A model generated the notes under the pieces. The model made no database searches, was not told the origin of the DNA, and saw nothing but the letters and a program-made list of their open reading frames with translations. A stretch of DNA of 41,152 nt. Source: Akkermansia muciniphila (GTDB taxonomy: Bacteria; Verrucomicrobiota; Verrucomicrobiia; Verrucomicrobiales; Verrucomicrobiaceae). A program made the position numbers and the translations under genes. Shown here one piece after another: positions 32,306 to 40,469 of the stretch. The stretch spans positions 1-41,152 of the forward strand of contig CAMCWM010000025.1 in NCBI GenBank assembly GCA_945882215.1. The letters run 5' to 3'. The number at the start of each line of letters is the position of its first letter. Position 1 is the stretch's first letter.

Positions 32306-34776
32306 TTCGTCATCTACCATTCGTCCAGGCGGTCGCTATCGCGTTCTTCTGCGCCGCGCTGTTTGCCACGGCGCAGACGCCCGCGCCACCTGTGCCACCG
32401 CTCACCAAGGAGCAGAAAGAGGCCGCTGCGGCCATCGAAGCACCGAAGACCTTCACGCCGCCGCCATTGCCAGGCCAGTTGCAAGGCAACGTGCCCGCCA
32501 AGCCTGCGGCACCTCCCGCTCCACCAGCCAAGCCGGTCGAGCAGCAGCCTGCGGGCAATGCCGCCAGCAAAATGCAGGTGCTCGAAGCCGTCACGCAGAC
32601 TGGGGCCAATGAGGTGCCACGAGTGGCAGCCCCTTCGGACAAACTCCCCATCACCAGCTCCACCAGCACCACAGGACAGTTCATTGTGCATGGGAAGGTG
32701 TTTCAAACCCGCAGTGCCATGTCCTCACGTTGCGAGGAGATTTCACAGGAGCTGCGCAAGGTGCTCCATGACAAGGAACCCTGGGTGCTTCCCGTCGTCG
32801 TGCTGCTCAACACGAGTGAAGAAGCCGCCAAATCGAAAGGCCCGCTGATCTCCACCGCCATCACCGAGCTCACGCACGGTGGTTTTCATTTGCAGGTCAC
32901 GGTCAACGATCGACCCGGCCTCAAAGCGGACAATTTGCGCGAGAATGTCGTGCGCGCCCTGCTCGCCGAGCGCATCCTGCGCAATCATCAAAAAATCTCC
33001 ACGCCCGAAGGCCGCCTCGTGCTGCCGGACTGGATCATGACCGGCGTGCTGCATGCGATGGACTACCGCGCCAGCGCACGTCCCAGCGCCCTGTTCTCCA
33101 CCATCTTCCGCAGTGGCAAAATCTACGGCATCGAGGAGATCATCGAGGCCTCTCCGGTCGAAATGGACGGCCTTTCCCGCACCATCTACGAAACCTCCTG
33201 CTGCGCCTTGGTGCTTGCGCTGGTCGATCAGCCGGACGGTCCGCAGCGCTTCAACAAATTCCTCAACGCCCTCGCCAGCGATCCGCGTTCCGAGCGTGAA
33301 TTGCTCAGCGCCGCGTTCCCGAATTTTGCCGCTTCAGCGTCGAGCTTGAACAAGTGGTGGTCGCTCCAGCTTGCGACGCTCTCCAAACCTGGCATTGCCG
33401 AGCCGTTCACCGCCGCCGAGAGCCTCAAGGCCATCGAAGATGCCATCACCATTCGCTACGAGGCAAAACCGGACGAGGTGCCGAAGAATGTGAAGCCTCG
33501 TCCGTTTGTCCTTCCCGCGCCGCTGGTCGTCTCGTCGAGTGAACCTCCGCCGCTTCTGCCCTCGATCACTGACGCTCCGCCCAAACCGAAATCCAAGGAC
33601 ACGGCCGAAAACAAAGCTGCTGAAGAAGAAACCACGACCGGTGAAAAGCCGAAACGCAGCCTTTGGCGGCGGCTGCTCTTCCTTGGCGATCCCGATGAGG
33701 AAGAGTCCAAAACCGCTGAAGCTTCCGCTGCCAATGAGGCTGCCCTTGATGCGGAAAAGAAGCCGGGATTCTTTGGGCGTCTCTTTGGTGCTGGTCCCGA
33801 CGAGAAGAGGGAACCAGACAAACCCAAGGCCACCGAAGTCGAAAAGCCAAAAGCCGCAGAGACAGATGAGCCTGAGGCCAAGGAAGAAAAGAAACCCTCC
33901 GTGCTCAATCCGCTGAACTGGTTCCGCGGCGGCAGCAAAGACGAAGAGCCGAAAAAGGAGGACGCTCCTGCCAAAGATGCGCCAGCACCCGGTGAACCAT
34001 CTGCCTCTCTCGATGTAGCCCGCCTCATTTCGCCAGCGCTCGCTGATGCCTGGCAGTTGCTCGCCCCTGCGGCGCCACGCATGACAGCGGAGCCATTGTT
34101 TGATTTCCGCAAACGCAAAGCCAAGCCGGAAGAAGAACCCAAAGCAGAGTCCAAAAAAGAGGAAGCGCCCAAGAAGTCTGCCGCCAAACCGGACGGCAAG
34201 CCGCGCACGAGCAATCCCAATTCCAAATCAACCTCCAAACCGTCAGCGGCTCCCTCCGGCACGCCTCGCACCAACAATCCGAACGCCAGACCCGTTCCGG
34301 CGGAACTGATCCAACCCGCCACCGGTTCCGCCCCTGCGTCGGCGGTTGCCAAATCCGGCCTGGTGCCCGTGCTGCTGCCGCTGGAAGAATACCAGCACAT
34401 CCTCAAGCGTCCGGATCGCGTCCAAATCCTCAACTACAACGTCGCCTCCCTTCGCGCGCTGGAGCTGCGCGTCAGCGTGCTGTTCCGTCCGGTCGTCACC
34501 GCCTATCTCGCCGCCGTGACGGACATTCAGGATGGCAAGACCAAGGACATGGACAAGCGCCTCGCCGTTTTGCACGAGTTCGCGCTCGTCGCCTACCAAA
34601 AATCCATCGCCGTGCGCGACTACCTCGACTGGTTTGAAGCCAGCGAGAACGGCCGCCTCTCCGGCAAGTTCGACGACTTCCTCGAACTTCCCGCCATCAT
34701 CCAAAAAGAACTCCCGCCACGCACCGATCCGATCTCGAAATACCTCGATGCCATCGACAAGGAGTTCTCGAAGTAA
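32302..34776 (+). CDS. Large exported protein with a possible degenerate gluzincin-like domain
   Basis: An 824-residue protein with a signal peptide (1-24, ending FATA) and a Pro/Ala linker (about 25-90). A structured region (about 125-365) includes NLRENVVRALLAERILR and LPDWIMTGVL (241-250). Their spacing recalls the active-site helix and the 'LPxWLxEG' block of peptidase MA-like (gluzincin) proteins, but the HExxH zinc motif is absent. Residues about 395-690 are a long Lys/Glu/Pro/Ala-rich low-complexity region (with PEEEPKAESKKEEAPKKS), then a helical C-terminal domain (about 700-824). I assign no function; it could be a structural or scaffold envelope protein. It is coupled to the preceding gene by ATGA. 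Confidence 0.68.
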   Translation: MIRHLPFVQAVAIAFFCAALFATAQTPAPPVPPLTKEQKEAAAAIEAPKTFTPPPLPGQLQGNVPAKPAAPPAPPAKPVEQQPAGNAASKMQVLEAVTQTGANEVPRVAAPSDKLPITSSTSTTGQFIVHGKVFQTRSAMSSRCEEISQELRKVLHDKEPWVLPVVVLLNTSEEAAKSKGPLISTAITELTHGGFHLQVTVNDRPGLKADNLRENVVRALLAERILRNHQKISTPEGRLVLPDWIMTGVLHAMDYRASARPSALFSTIFRSGKIYGIEEIIEASPVEMDGLSRTIYETSCCALVLALVDQPDGPQRFNKFLNALASDPRSERELLSAAFPNFAASASSLNKWWSLQLATLSKPGIAEPFTAAESLKAIEDAITIRYEAKPDEVPKNVKPRPFVLPAPLVVSSSEPPPLLPSITDAPPKPKSKDTAENKAAEEETTTGEKPKRSLWRRLLFLGDPDEEESKTAEASAANEAALDAEKKPGFFGRLFGAGPDEKREPDKPKATEVEKPKAAETDEPEAKEEKKPSVLNPLNWFRGGSKDEEPKKEDAPAKDAPAPGEPSASLDVARLISPALADAWQLLAPAAPRMTAEPLFDFRKRKAKPEEEPKAESKKEEAPKKSAAKPDGKPRTSNPNSKSTSKPSAAPSGTPRTNNPNARPVPAELIQPATGSAPASAVAKSGLVPVLLPLEEYQHILKRPDRVQILNYNVASLRALELRVSVLFRPVVTAYLAAVTDIQDGKTKDMDKRLAVLHEFALVAYQKSIAVRDYLDWFEASENGRLSGKFDDFLELPAIIQKELPPRTDPISKYLDAIDKEFSK

Positions 34777-34844
34777 GGTTGCTCAAGCCGCATGGCTTGC
34801 AGCGGGGTTGTTGAGGAGATCCACAAAATAGCGCTCCGCCTGAC

Positions 34845-35444
34845 ATGACTGAAACCCTCCGCGAATTTTTGCTCGAATACAGTCACGCGAAGGATGAAGA
34901 CGCGCGCGACTGCATCGAAGCGGAGGTCTGGCGACAGTACGGGGCGGAACGGACGGTGCTCGTGCTCGACATGTCGGGATTCTCGCTGCTGACACGACGC
35001 CATGGAGTCGTTCACTACCTGTCCATGGTCCGGCGCATGCATGAAACGGTGAGGCCGATCGTGCATGAGTTCGGTGGCTCGATGGTGAAGTTTGAGGCGG
35101 ACAACGCCTTTGCCGTGTTTCCAGAACCAGAGGCGGGCGTTCGGGCGGCGATCGCCGTCAATACAGCGGCTGCCGTCGAAAATGCCGGCCATGCCGCCGA
35201 GTTCGGGATTCAACTCAGCAGCGGCATCGATCACGGGCTCATTCTCCTGATTGAGGGGCAGGATTTCTTTGGAGATGCTGTGAATGTCGCCAGCAAGCTG
35301 GGAGAAGACCTCGCCGAACCCGGGGAGATTCTGGTTTCGAAAGCAGCGGCAGACCTGCTGCCGCCCACATCGAAGTACGGTGGCAACCCTGTCGAGTTCT
35401 CGATCTCGGGCATCAACTTGGACGCGCTCTCGATCAAGTACTGA
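34845..35444 (+). CDS. Class III nucleotidyl (adenylyl) cyclase domain protein
   Basis: A 199-residue soluble protein consisting mostly of a class III cyclase homology domain (about 35-175). Metal ligands: D42 in LDMSGFS and D86 in KFEADN. The adenine-specifying Lys/Asp pair is conserved (K82; D140 in QDFFGDAVN), as is the transition-state Asn (N147). The catalytic arginine of the VNxAxR block is replaced by lysine (K151, VNVASKL). It therefore looks like an adenylyl cyclase of possibly altered or low activity. It has no sensor or membrane domain, only a 34-residue helical N-terminus. It converges with yqgE. The nearest possible cAMP reader is the CNB protein at 28572. Confidence 0.85.
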   Translation: MTETLREFLLEYSHAKDEDARDCIEAEVWRQYGAERTVLVLDMSGFSLLTRRHGVVHYLSMVRRMHETVRPIVHEFGGSMVKFEADNAFAVFPEPEAGVRAAIAVNTAAAVENAGHAAEFGIQLSSGIDHGLILLIEGQDFFGDAVNVASKLGEDLAEPGEILVSKAAADLLPPTSKYGGNPVEFSISGINLDALSIKY

Positions 35445-35460
35445 GGGGAACAAGCCAGAC

Positions 35461-36024
35461 TCAATTCAGCCCCACATCCTCGGGCATGCCGGCCATCACT
35501 TTGTACACCGGCCCCATGTCTTCGAGGATCGCTCCCCACATCTGCGTTGGCTTCTCGACGGTAAGCACTAGCGGACGTGCCGTCGTGGTGATCCAGGAGC
35601 GCAGCTCCAGCTCGCTCTCAAGCTGACCGCCGCTCCAGCCGGAGTAGCCGACAAAACCACGCACATCGTGACCCAGGCTCAGCGCATGCAGCGCATCGGC
35701 CACGGAGAGATGCGTCTGGCAGCGCAACGTGCGGCGGCGTTTGTTCCATTGCAGCGCGGCAAAGGCCAGCTTGTCCGTCGCCACCGGGCCGCCCATGAAC
35801 ACCGGCACCTCGCCGAGCGCACCGAGATCTTGATCTGGCAGCAAATCGGCCACACGTTGCTCCAGCGGACGGTTCAGGATGTAACCGAAGGCACCGTCCT
35901 TCGCATTGTGCGCCGCCATGAAGACCACGCAGCGCGCGAAATTCGCATCGCGCATGGCCGGTGAAGCGAGCAGGAGGCTGCCGCTGAGAGAGGACGACGA
36001 TTCGTTCGTGTTTTCCGAATTCAT
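35461..36024 (-). CDS. yqgE: YqgE/AlgH family protein (DUF179)
   Basis: A 187-residue protein of the widespread YqgE/AlgH family. The signature SGSLLLASPAMRDANFARCVV begins the fold and is read here in parts (LLLASPAM and FARCVVFM). GYILNRPL, VFMGGPVA, GYSGWSGGQLESEL and the WITT loop follow. The biochemical role is not established. A serine-rich N-terminus (SENTNESSSS) precedes the domain. The ATG at 36024 lies beyond a strong terminator that isolates the gene from the oxidoreductase upstream. Confidence 0.92.
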   Translation of the reverse strand: MNSENTNESSSSLSGSLLLASPAMRDANFARCVVFMAAHNAKDGAFGYILNRPLEQRVADLLPDQDLGALGEVPVFMGGPVATDKLAFAALQWNKRRRTLRCQTHLSVADALHALSLGHDVRGFVGYSGWSGGQLESELELRSWITTTARPLVLTVEKPTQMWGAILEDMGPVYKVMAGMPEDVGLN

Positions 36025-36071
36025 GTCAATGTCTGACGCAATAACTACGCCAGCCGATCAATTGCGCATCG

Positions 36072-36117
36072 AAAAAAAATGCGCGCCGAACTTCACAGCT
36101 CGGCGCGCAGTTTTTTT
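36072..36117. terminator. Bidirectional intrinsic terminator
   Basis: A perfect 9-bp GC-rich stem (GCGCGCCGA at 36081-36089, TCGGCGCGC at 36100-36108) with a 10-nt loop. It is flanked by eight A residues (36072-36079) on the left and seven T residues (36111-36117) on the right. It works in principle on both strands. On the minus strand it ends the oxidoreductase gene before yqgE. Confidence 0.88.
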
Positions 36118-36139
36118 GAAATTGCGAAACCCGGTCGTT

Positions 36140-37501
36140 TTACGCCGCCGCGACTTCGAAGCCCTTGCGATAGGTCTTCGTCAGCAACGTGTCGGCCTCC
36201 GGCGCATTCGGGAAGCGCAGGTTCGCCGCGTCCCACTCCAGCACCTTGTTCGCCTCCTCCATGCGTCCGGTGACCGGATCGATCTTCGGAATCGCGAGAC
36301 GCGTGGCCACGTTGCCCAGTTGCACGGTTTCGGCGAGCGGACCAGCATAGTGAAAACCATCGCTGGTCTTCTTGCCCGCGAGACATGCATCGACCCAGGT
36401 GTGCCAGTGGCTGCGGGCCTCCTCTTTCGGGTATTTGAAGCCGGTGAATTTGTCGAGCGGATACAGCCGCGGCCCCGCCACATGCGCAAGCACCATGGTG
36501 CCGCCTTCGCCGATGAAAATCGAGCCACTGCCTGGCAGATCGATGTCACCCGGCATCTGCGCCAGCTTGTGGCTCGGCTTCAGGCCGCCATCCATCCACG
36601 TCAGCTTCATCGTCTTGCCCGCCGTGAACTCAGTGCCGGGGAAGACGTAGTGGATCGTCTCATGCGTGGGCCAGATCTGGTTGTTGATGCCGCTGTTCTT
36701 CGCCTGAACGCTGATCGGCGCGGTCAAATCGAGCGCGGTGAAGACCGGATCCATGATGTGGCAGCCGAAGTCGCCCAAACCGCCGCCGCCGAAGTCCTGC
36801 CAGTCGCGCCAGATGAAGGGATGATACGCCTGCGCATACTCGCGCATCGGTGCGGCACCGATCCACAGGTCCCAGTTCAAATTCGCCGGCACTGGAGCCG
36901 AAGGTGGTGGCTGGAACATGCGGGTGCGCTCATTGCCCGTCACGCCGACCCATGAATACACCTCCTTGATCTTGCCTATCGCGCCTTCTTTGATCAAACG
37001 CGTGCCCATGCGGTACTCGATAGCCGAATGGATCTGATTGCCCATCTGCGTGGTGAGATTCTTCTTCTCCGCCCACAGACGCATCTGCCGCGCCTCCCAC
37101 ACCGTGTGCGCCAGCGGCTTCTGACAATAGACATGCTTGCCATTCTGCATCGCCGCCACGGCCACCGGCGCATGCATGTGATCAGGAATGCCCACGGTCA
37201 CCGCGTCCACACCATCGCCCAGCGTGCTGAACATCTCGCGGTAGTCGGAGAAATGCTTCACGCCCGGAAACTCCGCGTCCGCCTTGTCGAAGCGATTGGC
37301 ATCCACATCGCAGAAGCCCACAAACTTCACCGCGGCATGCGATCCCACATTGTGCAGATCGCTGTAGCCCATCCCGTTCACCCCCACACAGGCCACCTGC
37401 AGCTTGCTGTTCAGATTTTGACCACGCACAAACGCGGGCAATGCGACAGCGGCAGACGCGAGAGATGTGTTTTTCAGGAATGAGCGGCGTGAAGTGGGCA
37501 T
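36140..37501 (-). CDS. Tat-exported Gfo/Idh/MocA-family oxidoreductase
   Basis: A 453-residue NAD(P)-dependent sugar oxidoreductase-like protein. The twin-arginine signal (SRRSFLK at 4-10) implies export in a folded state with its cofactor. The Rossmann fold starts LQVACVGVNGMG (about 34-45). The usual EKP motif reads QKP (127-129, YCQKPLAHT). The C-terminal substrate domain contains GGGGLGDFGCHIMDPVF and WHTWVDACLAG. PVC genomes carry dozens of such secreted paralogues, usually of unknown substrate. A strong terminator follows directly. The recD2 gene lies upstream (56 bp) and is probably a separate unit. Confidence 0.92.
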   Translation of the reverse strand: MPTSRRSFLKNTSLASAAVALPAFVRGQNLNSKLQVACVGVNGMGYSDLHNVGSHAAVKFVGFCDVDANRFDKADAEFPGVKHFSDYREMFSTLGDGVDAVTVGIPDHMHAPVAVAAMQNGKHVYCQKPLAHTVWEARQMRLWAEKKNLTTQMGNQIHSAIEYRMGTRLIKEGAIGKIKEVYSWVGVTGNERTRMFQPPPSAPVPANLNWDLWIGAAPMREYAQAYHPFIWRDWQDFGGGGLGDFGCHIMDPVFTALDLTAPISVQAKNSGINNQIWPTHETIHYVFPGTEFTAGKTMKLTWMDGGLKPSHKLAQMPGDIDLPGSGSIFIGEGGTMVLAHVAGPRLYPLDKFTGFKYPKEEARSHWHTWVDACLAGKKTSDGFHYAGPLAETVQLGNVATRLAIPKIDPVTGRMEEANKVLEWDAANLRFPNAPEADTLLTKTYRKGFEVAAA

Positions 37502-37557
37502 GATGACGTGGTTTGGGTTGAGAGCTTCAAACCTACGCCGCTTTGATCACGATTTGT

Positions 37558-39717
37558 TCAGAGCATTCCACGCAGCCCGGTGAAACGCTTGCGGCTCTCC
37601 TGCTTGCTGACAGCGAGCGACAGCGCCCGCTCATCGCCGACGAGCACGCACAGCTTCTTCGCACGCGTGATCGCCGTGTAGATCAAACTGCGCTCCAACA
37701 AAACGTAATGCTGCGTGCTGACGGGAATGATGACGCAGGGAAACTCGCTGCCCTGGCTTTTGTGAATGGTCAGCGCATAAGCGAGCTGTAATTCATCGAG
37801 TTCACCGGGTTCGTATTCAACGAGTCGATCCGCATCGTAGCGCACATGAACTTTGACCGGATCGGTGTCGATGACGACGATGTGACCGATGTCGCCGTTG
37901 AAGACTTCCTTGTCGTAGTTGTTGTGCGTCTGGATGACCTTGTCGCCGACGCGGAAGGTCACGCCGAAGCGTTCGATCTCGAATTTCACTTCGTTCGGCG
38001 GATTCAGCGCGAGCTGGAGCGAATGATTGAGCGACGCAGTGCCGAGCAGATTGCGATTCATCGGCGTGAGCACTTGGATGTCGCGGATCGGATCAAAGCC
38101 GTATTTGGCAGTCAGGCGTGTGTGCGCGAGCTGGACAATGGTGTGCTTGATCTCCTCCGGCTCACTGGCTTCGAGGAAAAAGAAGTCACTGCCGCGTGTG
38201 GGCTTCAAATCAGGCACCTGGCCGCGATTGATGGCATGCGCGCTGGTGATGATGCGGCTGCTGGCGGCCTGGCGGAAGATTTCCGTGAGCTTCACACACG
38301 GCACGGCTCCACTGGCGATCAAATCATGCAGCACCATGCCGGGACCGACAGACGGAAGCTGATCCGCATCGCCGACGATCAGCAGATGCGCTCCCTGCGG
38401 AAGTGCAGAGAGCAGTTGTGCCATCAGCGGCGCATCGATCATCGACGCCTCGTCGATGACGAACAAATCGCCGACAAGAGGCTTGCCACGATGCCGCCCC
38501 CACTGGCCTTCTCCTTGGAATTCGAGCAGCCGGTGCAGCGTTTTGGCCTCCAGTCCGGTGCTTTCGCTCAAACGCTTCGCCGCGCGGCCGGTGGGCGCTG
38601 CGAGCACGAGTTTGACCTGCTTGCCTTGCAGAATGAGCAGGATGCTGCGCAGAATGGTGGTTTTCCCCACGCCAGGACCACCGGTGATGATGAGCAATCG
38701 CTGCCGCAAAGCCTCACGCACGGCCCGTTGCTGGCTTTCGGCCAGTTCCTTGCCCGTTTTCTTCATCACCCAGGCCAGCGCCGCATCTTCGTCGATGGGC
38801 GGATAACCCGCAGGCACGGCAGCGAGTGATTTCACACTCGCGGCGATGCTTTGTTCCGCTGCACGCAGGTAAGGCAGATACAAAAACTCGCCATGTCGCT
38901 CCACCAAATCAGTCGTGATCAGCGCTTCGATCTGCGGCGCGATCAATGCCTCGACACCCAGCAACTCTTCCGCTTTTTCGACCGTCTTGGCCTCCGGGAA
39001 GCAGCAGTGGCCGTTTCCTGCTGCTGTTTCGAGCACGTGCAAAATGCCCGCCTTGATGCGCTCCGGCGCGTCCTCGGCCACACCGAGCTGATAGGCGATG
39101 TCATCGGCCGTTTTGAAACCAATGCCGCGAATGTCCTGCGCGAGACGATATGGGTTCTCCTTCAACACCGCCTGCGCTTCGTCGCCATAGGTCTTGTAGA
39201 TGCGCAGCGCCCGCGAGGAGCTGATGCCATGCTGATGCAGGAAGAGCATGATGCCGTGAATCGACTTCTGCTTCATCCACGACTCGCGGATCTCAATGCG
39301 GCGTTTTTTGCCCACACCCTCGACGTCTTCGAGCTTCCTCGATTCGTTCTCGATGATGTCGAAGACCTTCGGTCCGAATTTCTCCACCATCCGCTTCGCG
39401 TACTTCGGTCCGATGCCCTCGATCAAACCGCTGCCGAGGTAGCGCTCGATCCCCGCGAGCGAATCCGGTCGCTTCAAGCTCAACTCATCCGCCTTGAATT
39501 GCGGCCCGAAATCGCGATTCGGCTCCCACACGCCGCGTGCCTCGAATTCCTCACCCGCCACGACTCGCGGTGCCTTCCCGATCAAGCTCACGACATCCTG
39601 TTTGCCCTGCGGCACCACCTTGAGGATGCAGTAGCCATTGTCCTCATTGTGAAACACCACGCGGTCCACCAGTCCGCGCAGGACTTCGGCTTTGGTGGTG
39701 TTTCGTGGTGGGGGCAT
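37558..39717 (-). CDS. recD2: RecD2-type SF1B DNA helicase
   Basis: A 719-residue helicase of the RecBC-independent RecD2 family (long N-terminal region). The N-terminal OB-like part (about 10-85) is followed by helix-hairpin-helix repeats (GSGLIEGIGPKYAKRMVEKFG, seen as GLIEGIGPKYA at 98-107, and EDVEGVGKKR). The ATPase core has the P-loop GGPGVGKTT (346-354), Walker B IDEAS (421-425) and the C-terminal motifs AYALTIHKSQGSEFP and YTAITRAKK. It unwinds DNA 5' to 3' and is linked to repair and mismatch tolerance. No recB or recC is seen. The ATG at 39717 has a putative promoter box ending 6 nt upstream. Confidence 0.95.
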   Translation of the reverse strand: MPPPRNTTKAEVLRGLVDRVVFHNEDNGYCILKVVPQGKQDVVSLIGKAPRVVAGEEFEARGVWEPNRDFGPQFKADELSLKRPDSLAGIERYLGSGLIEGIGPKYAKRMVEKFGPKVFDIIENESRKLEDVEGVGKKRRIEIRESWMKQKSIHGIMLFLHQHGISSSRALRIYKTYGDEAQAVLKENPYRLAQDIRGIGFKTADDIAYQLGVAEDAPERIKAGILHVLETAAGNGHCCFPEAKTVEKAEELLGVEALIAPQIEALITTDLVERHGEFLYLPYLRAAEQSIAASVKSLAAVPAGYPPIDEDAALAWVMKKTGKELAESQQRAVREALRQRLLIITGGPGVGKTTILRSILLILQGKQVKLVLAAPTGRAAKRLSESTGLEAKTLHRLLEFQGEGQWGRHRGKPLVGDLFVIDEASMIDAPLMAQLLSALPQGAHLLIVGDADQLPSVGPGMVLHDLIASGAVPCVKLTEIFRQAASSRIITSAHAINRGQVPDLKPTRGSDFFFLEASEPEEIKHTIVQLAHTRLTAKYGFDPIRDIQVLTPMNRNLLGTASLNHSLQLALNPPNEVKFEIERFGVTFRVGDKVIQTHNNYDKEVFNGDIGHIVVIDTDPVKVHVRYDADRLVEYEPGELDELQLAYALTIHKSQGSEFPCVIIPVSTQHYVLLERSLIYTAITRAKKLCVLVGDERALSLAVSKQESRKRFTGLRGML

Positions 39718-39723
39718 GTGCGC

Positions 39724-39752
39724 AGGCTAGCCAAGGATGTGCCTCCTCACAA
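39724..39752 (-). promoter_or_regulatory. Putative promoter of recD2
   Basis: On the minus strand TTGTGA (39747-39752), a 17-bp spacer and TAGCCT (39724-39729) lie 6 nt before the ATG at 39717. The hexamer matches are modest but the geometry equals that of other genes in the window. Confidence 0.33.
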
Positions 39753-39818
39753 ATCCGATTGCCGTGCCCACGCTTGATCCGCTGCCGATTTGGTCCCTTC
39801 TTCAGTTCAAACCAGCCC

Positions 39819-40415
39819 ATGCCTTCTTTGTTGTCCCATTATCAACTGCATCTTCGCGATGGGCTTCCTGTGATCCTGCGCCCGCTGCTTCCAGATGACC
39901 GGGAGCGGATCATCGACGCCTTCAAGCGGCTCTCGCCTGAATCCACTTACTTCAGGTTCTGGACGCGCTTTCGCGGTGTCAATCCGACCTTCATCGACAA
40001 GCTTTGCGCGGAAGATCAGGGCCAGCATGCAAGCTGGATCATCGTCATCCAAGACAACGACGACGTTCCCGGTGTGGGCGGCGGCTCTTTCTGGCGATCC
40101 GGTGAGAATGTGACCATGGCGGAGGTTTCCTTCACGGTGGCAGATGAGTTTCAAGGCCAGGGAGCTGGCACCATTCTGCTGGCCGCCTTGTGGGAGCATG
40201 CATTTGCCACCGGCATCCGGCACTTCGTGGCGCATGTGCTGGAGTCGAATCATGTCATGCTCACCTGGTGGAGCAGCCTCGGTGCGGCGGCCGTCCAGCA
40301 TCCGCATGGCTGGGAAATGACACTCACGCTCGATGAAGCCGAGCTGCCCGACACATCGGCGGCCAACAGCCTGCGGCACTGGCTCGCTTTCCTCCGCGCT
40401 GCGCCTTCAGAATGA
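39819..40415 (+). CDS. GNAT-family N-acetyltransferase
   Basis: A 198-residue protein with a GNAT fold. The acetyl-CoA-binding motif A is visible as VADEFQGQGAGTILLAALWEHA (the Q-x-x-G-x-G/A loop is QGQGAG), followed by a motif B helix with HVLESNHVML. The N-terminal LRDGLPVILRPLLPDDRERI resembles the acetyltransferase domain of protein-lysine acetylases (Pat/PatZ type), so protein acetylation is possible, but no regulatory domain is attached. ATG 39819 is chosen as the start of the conserved region. It is divergent from recD2; the next gene begins 54 bp downstream. Confidence 0.84.
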   Translation: MPSLLSHYQLHLRDGLPVILRPLLPDDRERIIDAFKRLSPESTYFRFWTRFRGVNPTFIDKLCAEDQGQHASWIIVIQDNDDVPGVGGGSFWRSGENVTMAEVSFTVADEFQGQGAGTILLAALWEHAFATGIRHFVAHVLESNHVMLTWWSSLGAAAVQHPHGWEMTLTLDEAELPDTSAANSLRHWLAFLRAAPSE

Positions 40416-40469
40416 AGTGATCTGGTTGCAAGACCTCTGCCCTTTTTCACGACTACTGCGCCGCTCAAA

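Noticed and set aside
33500..34400. Low-complexity Lys/Glu/Pro region as a possible assembly artefact or separate gene
   Set aside because: The frame stays open with consistent codon use and joins conserved-looking domains on both sides, so it is part of the 824-residue protein.
38851..39777. 308-codon plus-strand frame opposite recD2
   Set aside because: It is an antisense shadow of the helicase gene with biased composition and no family resemblance.
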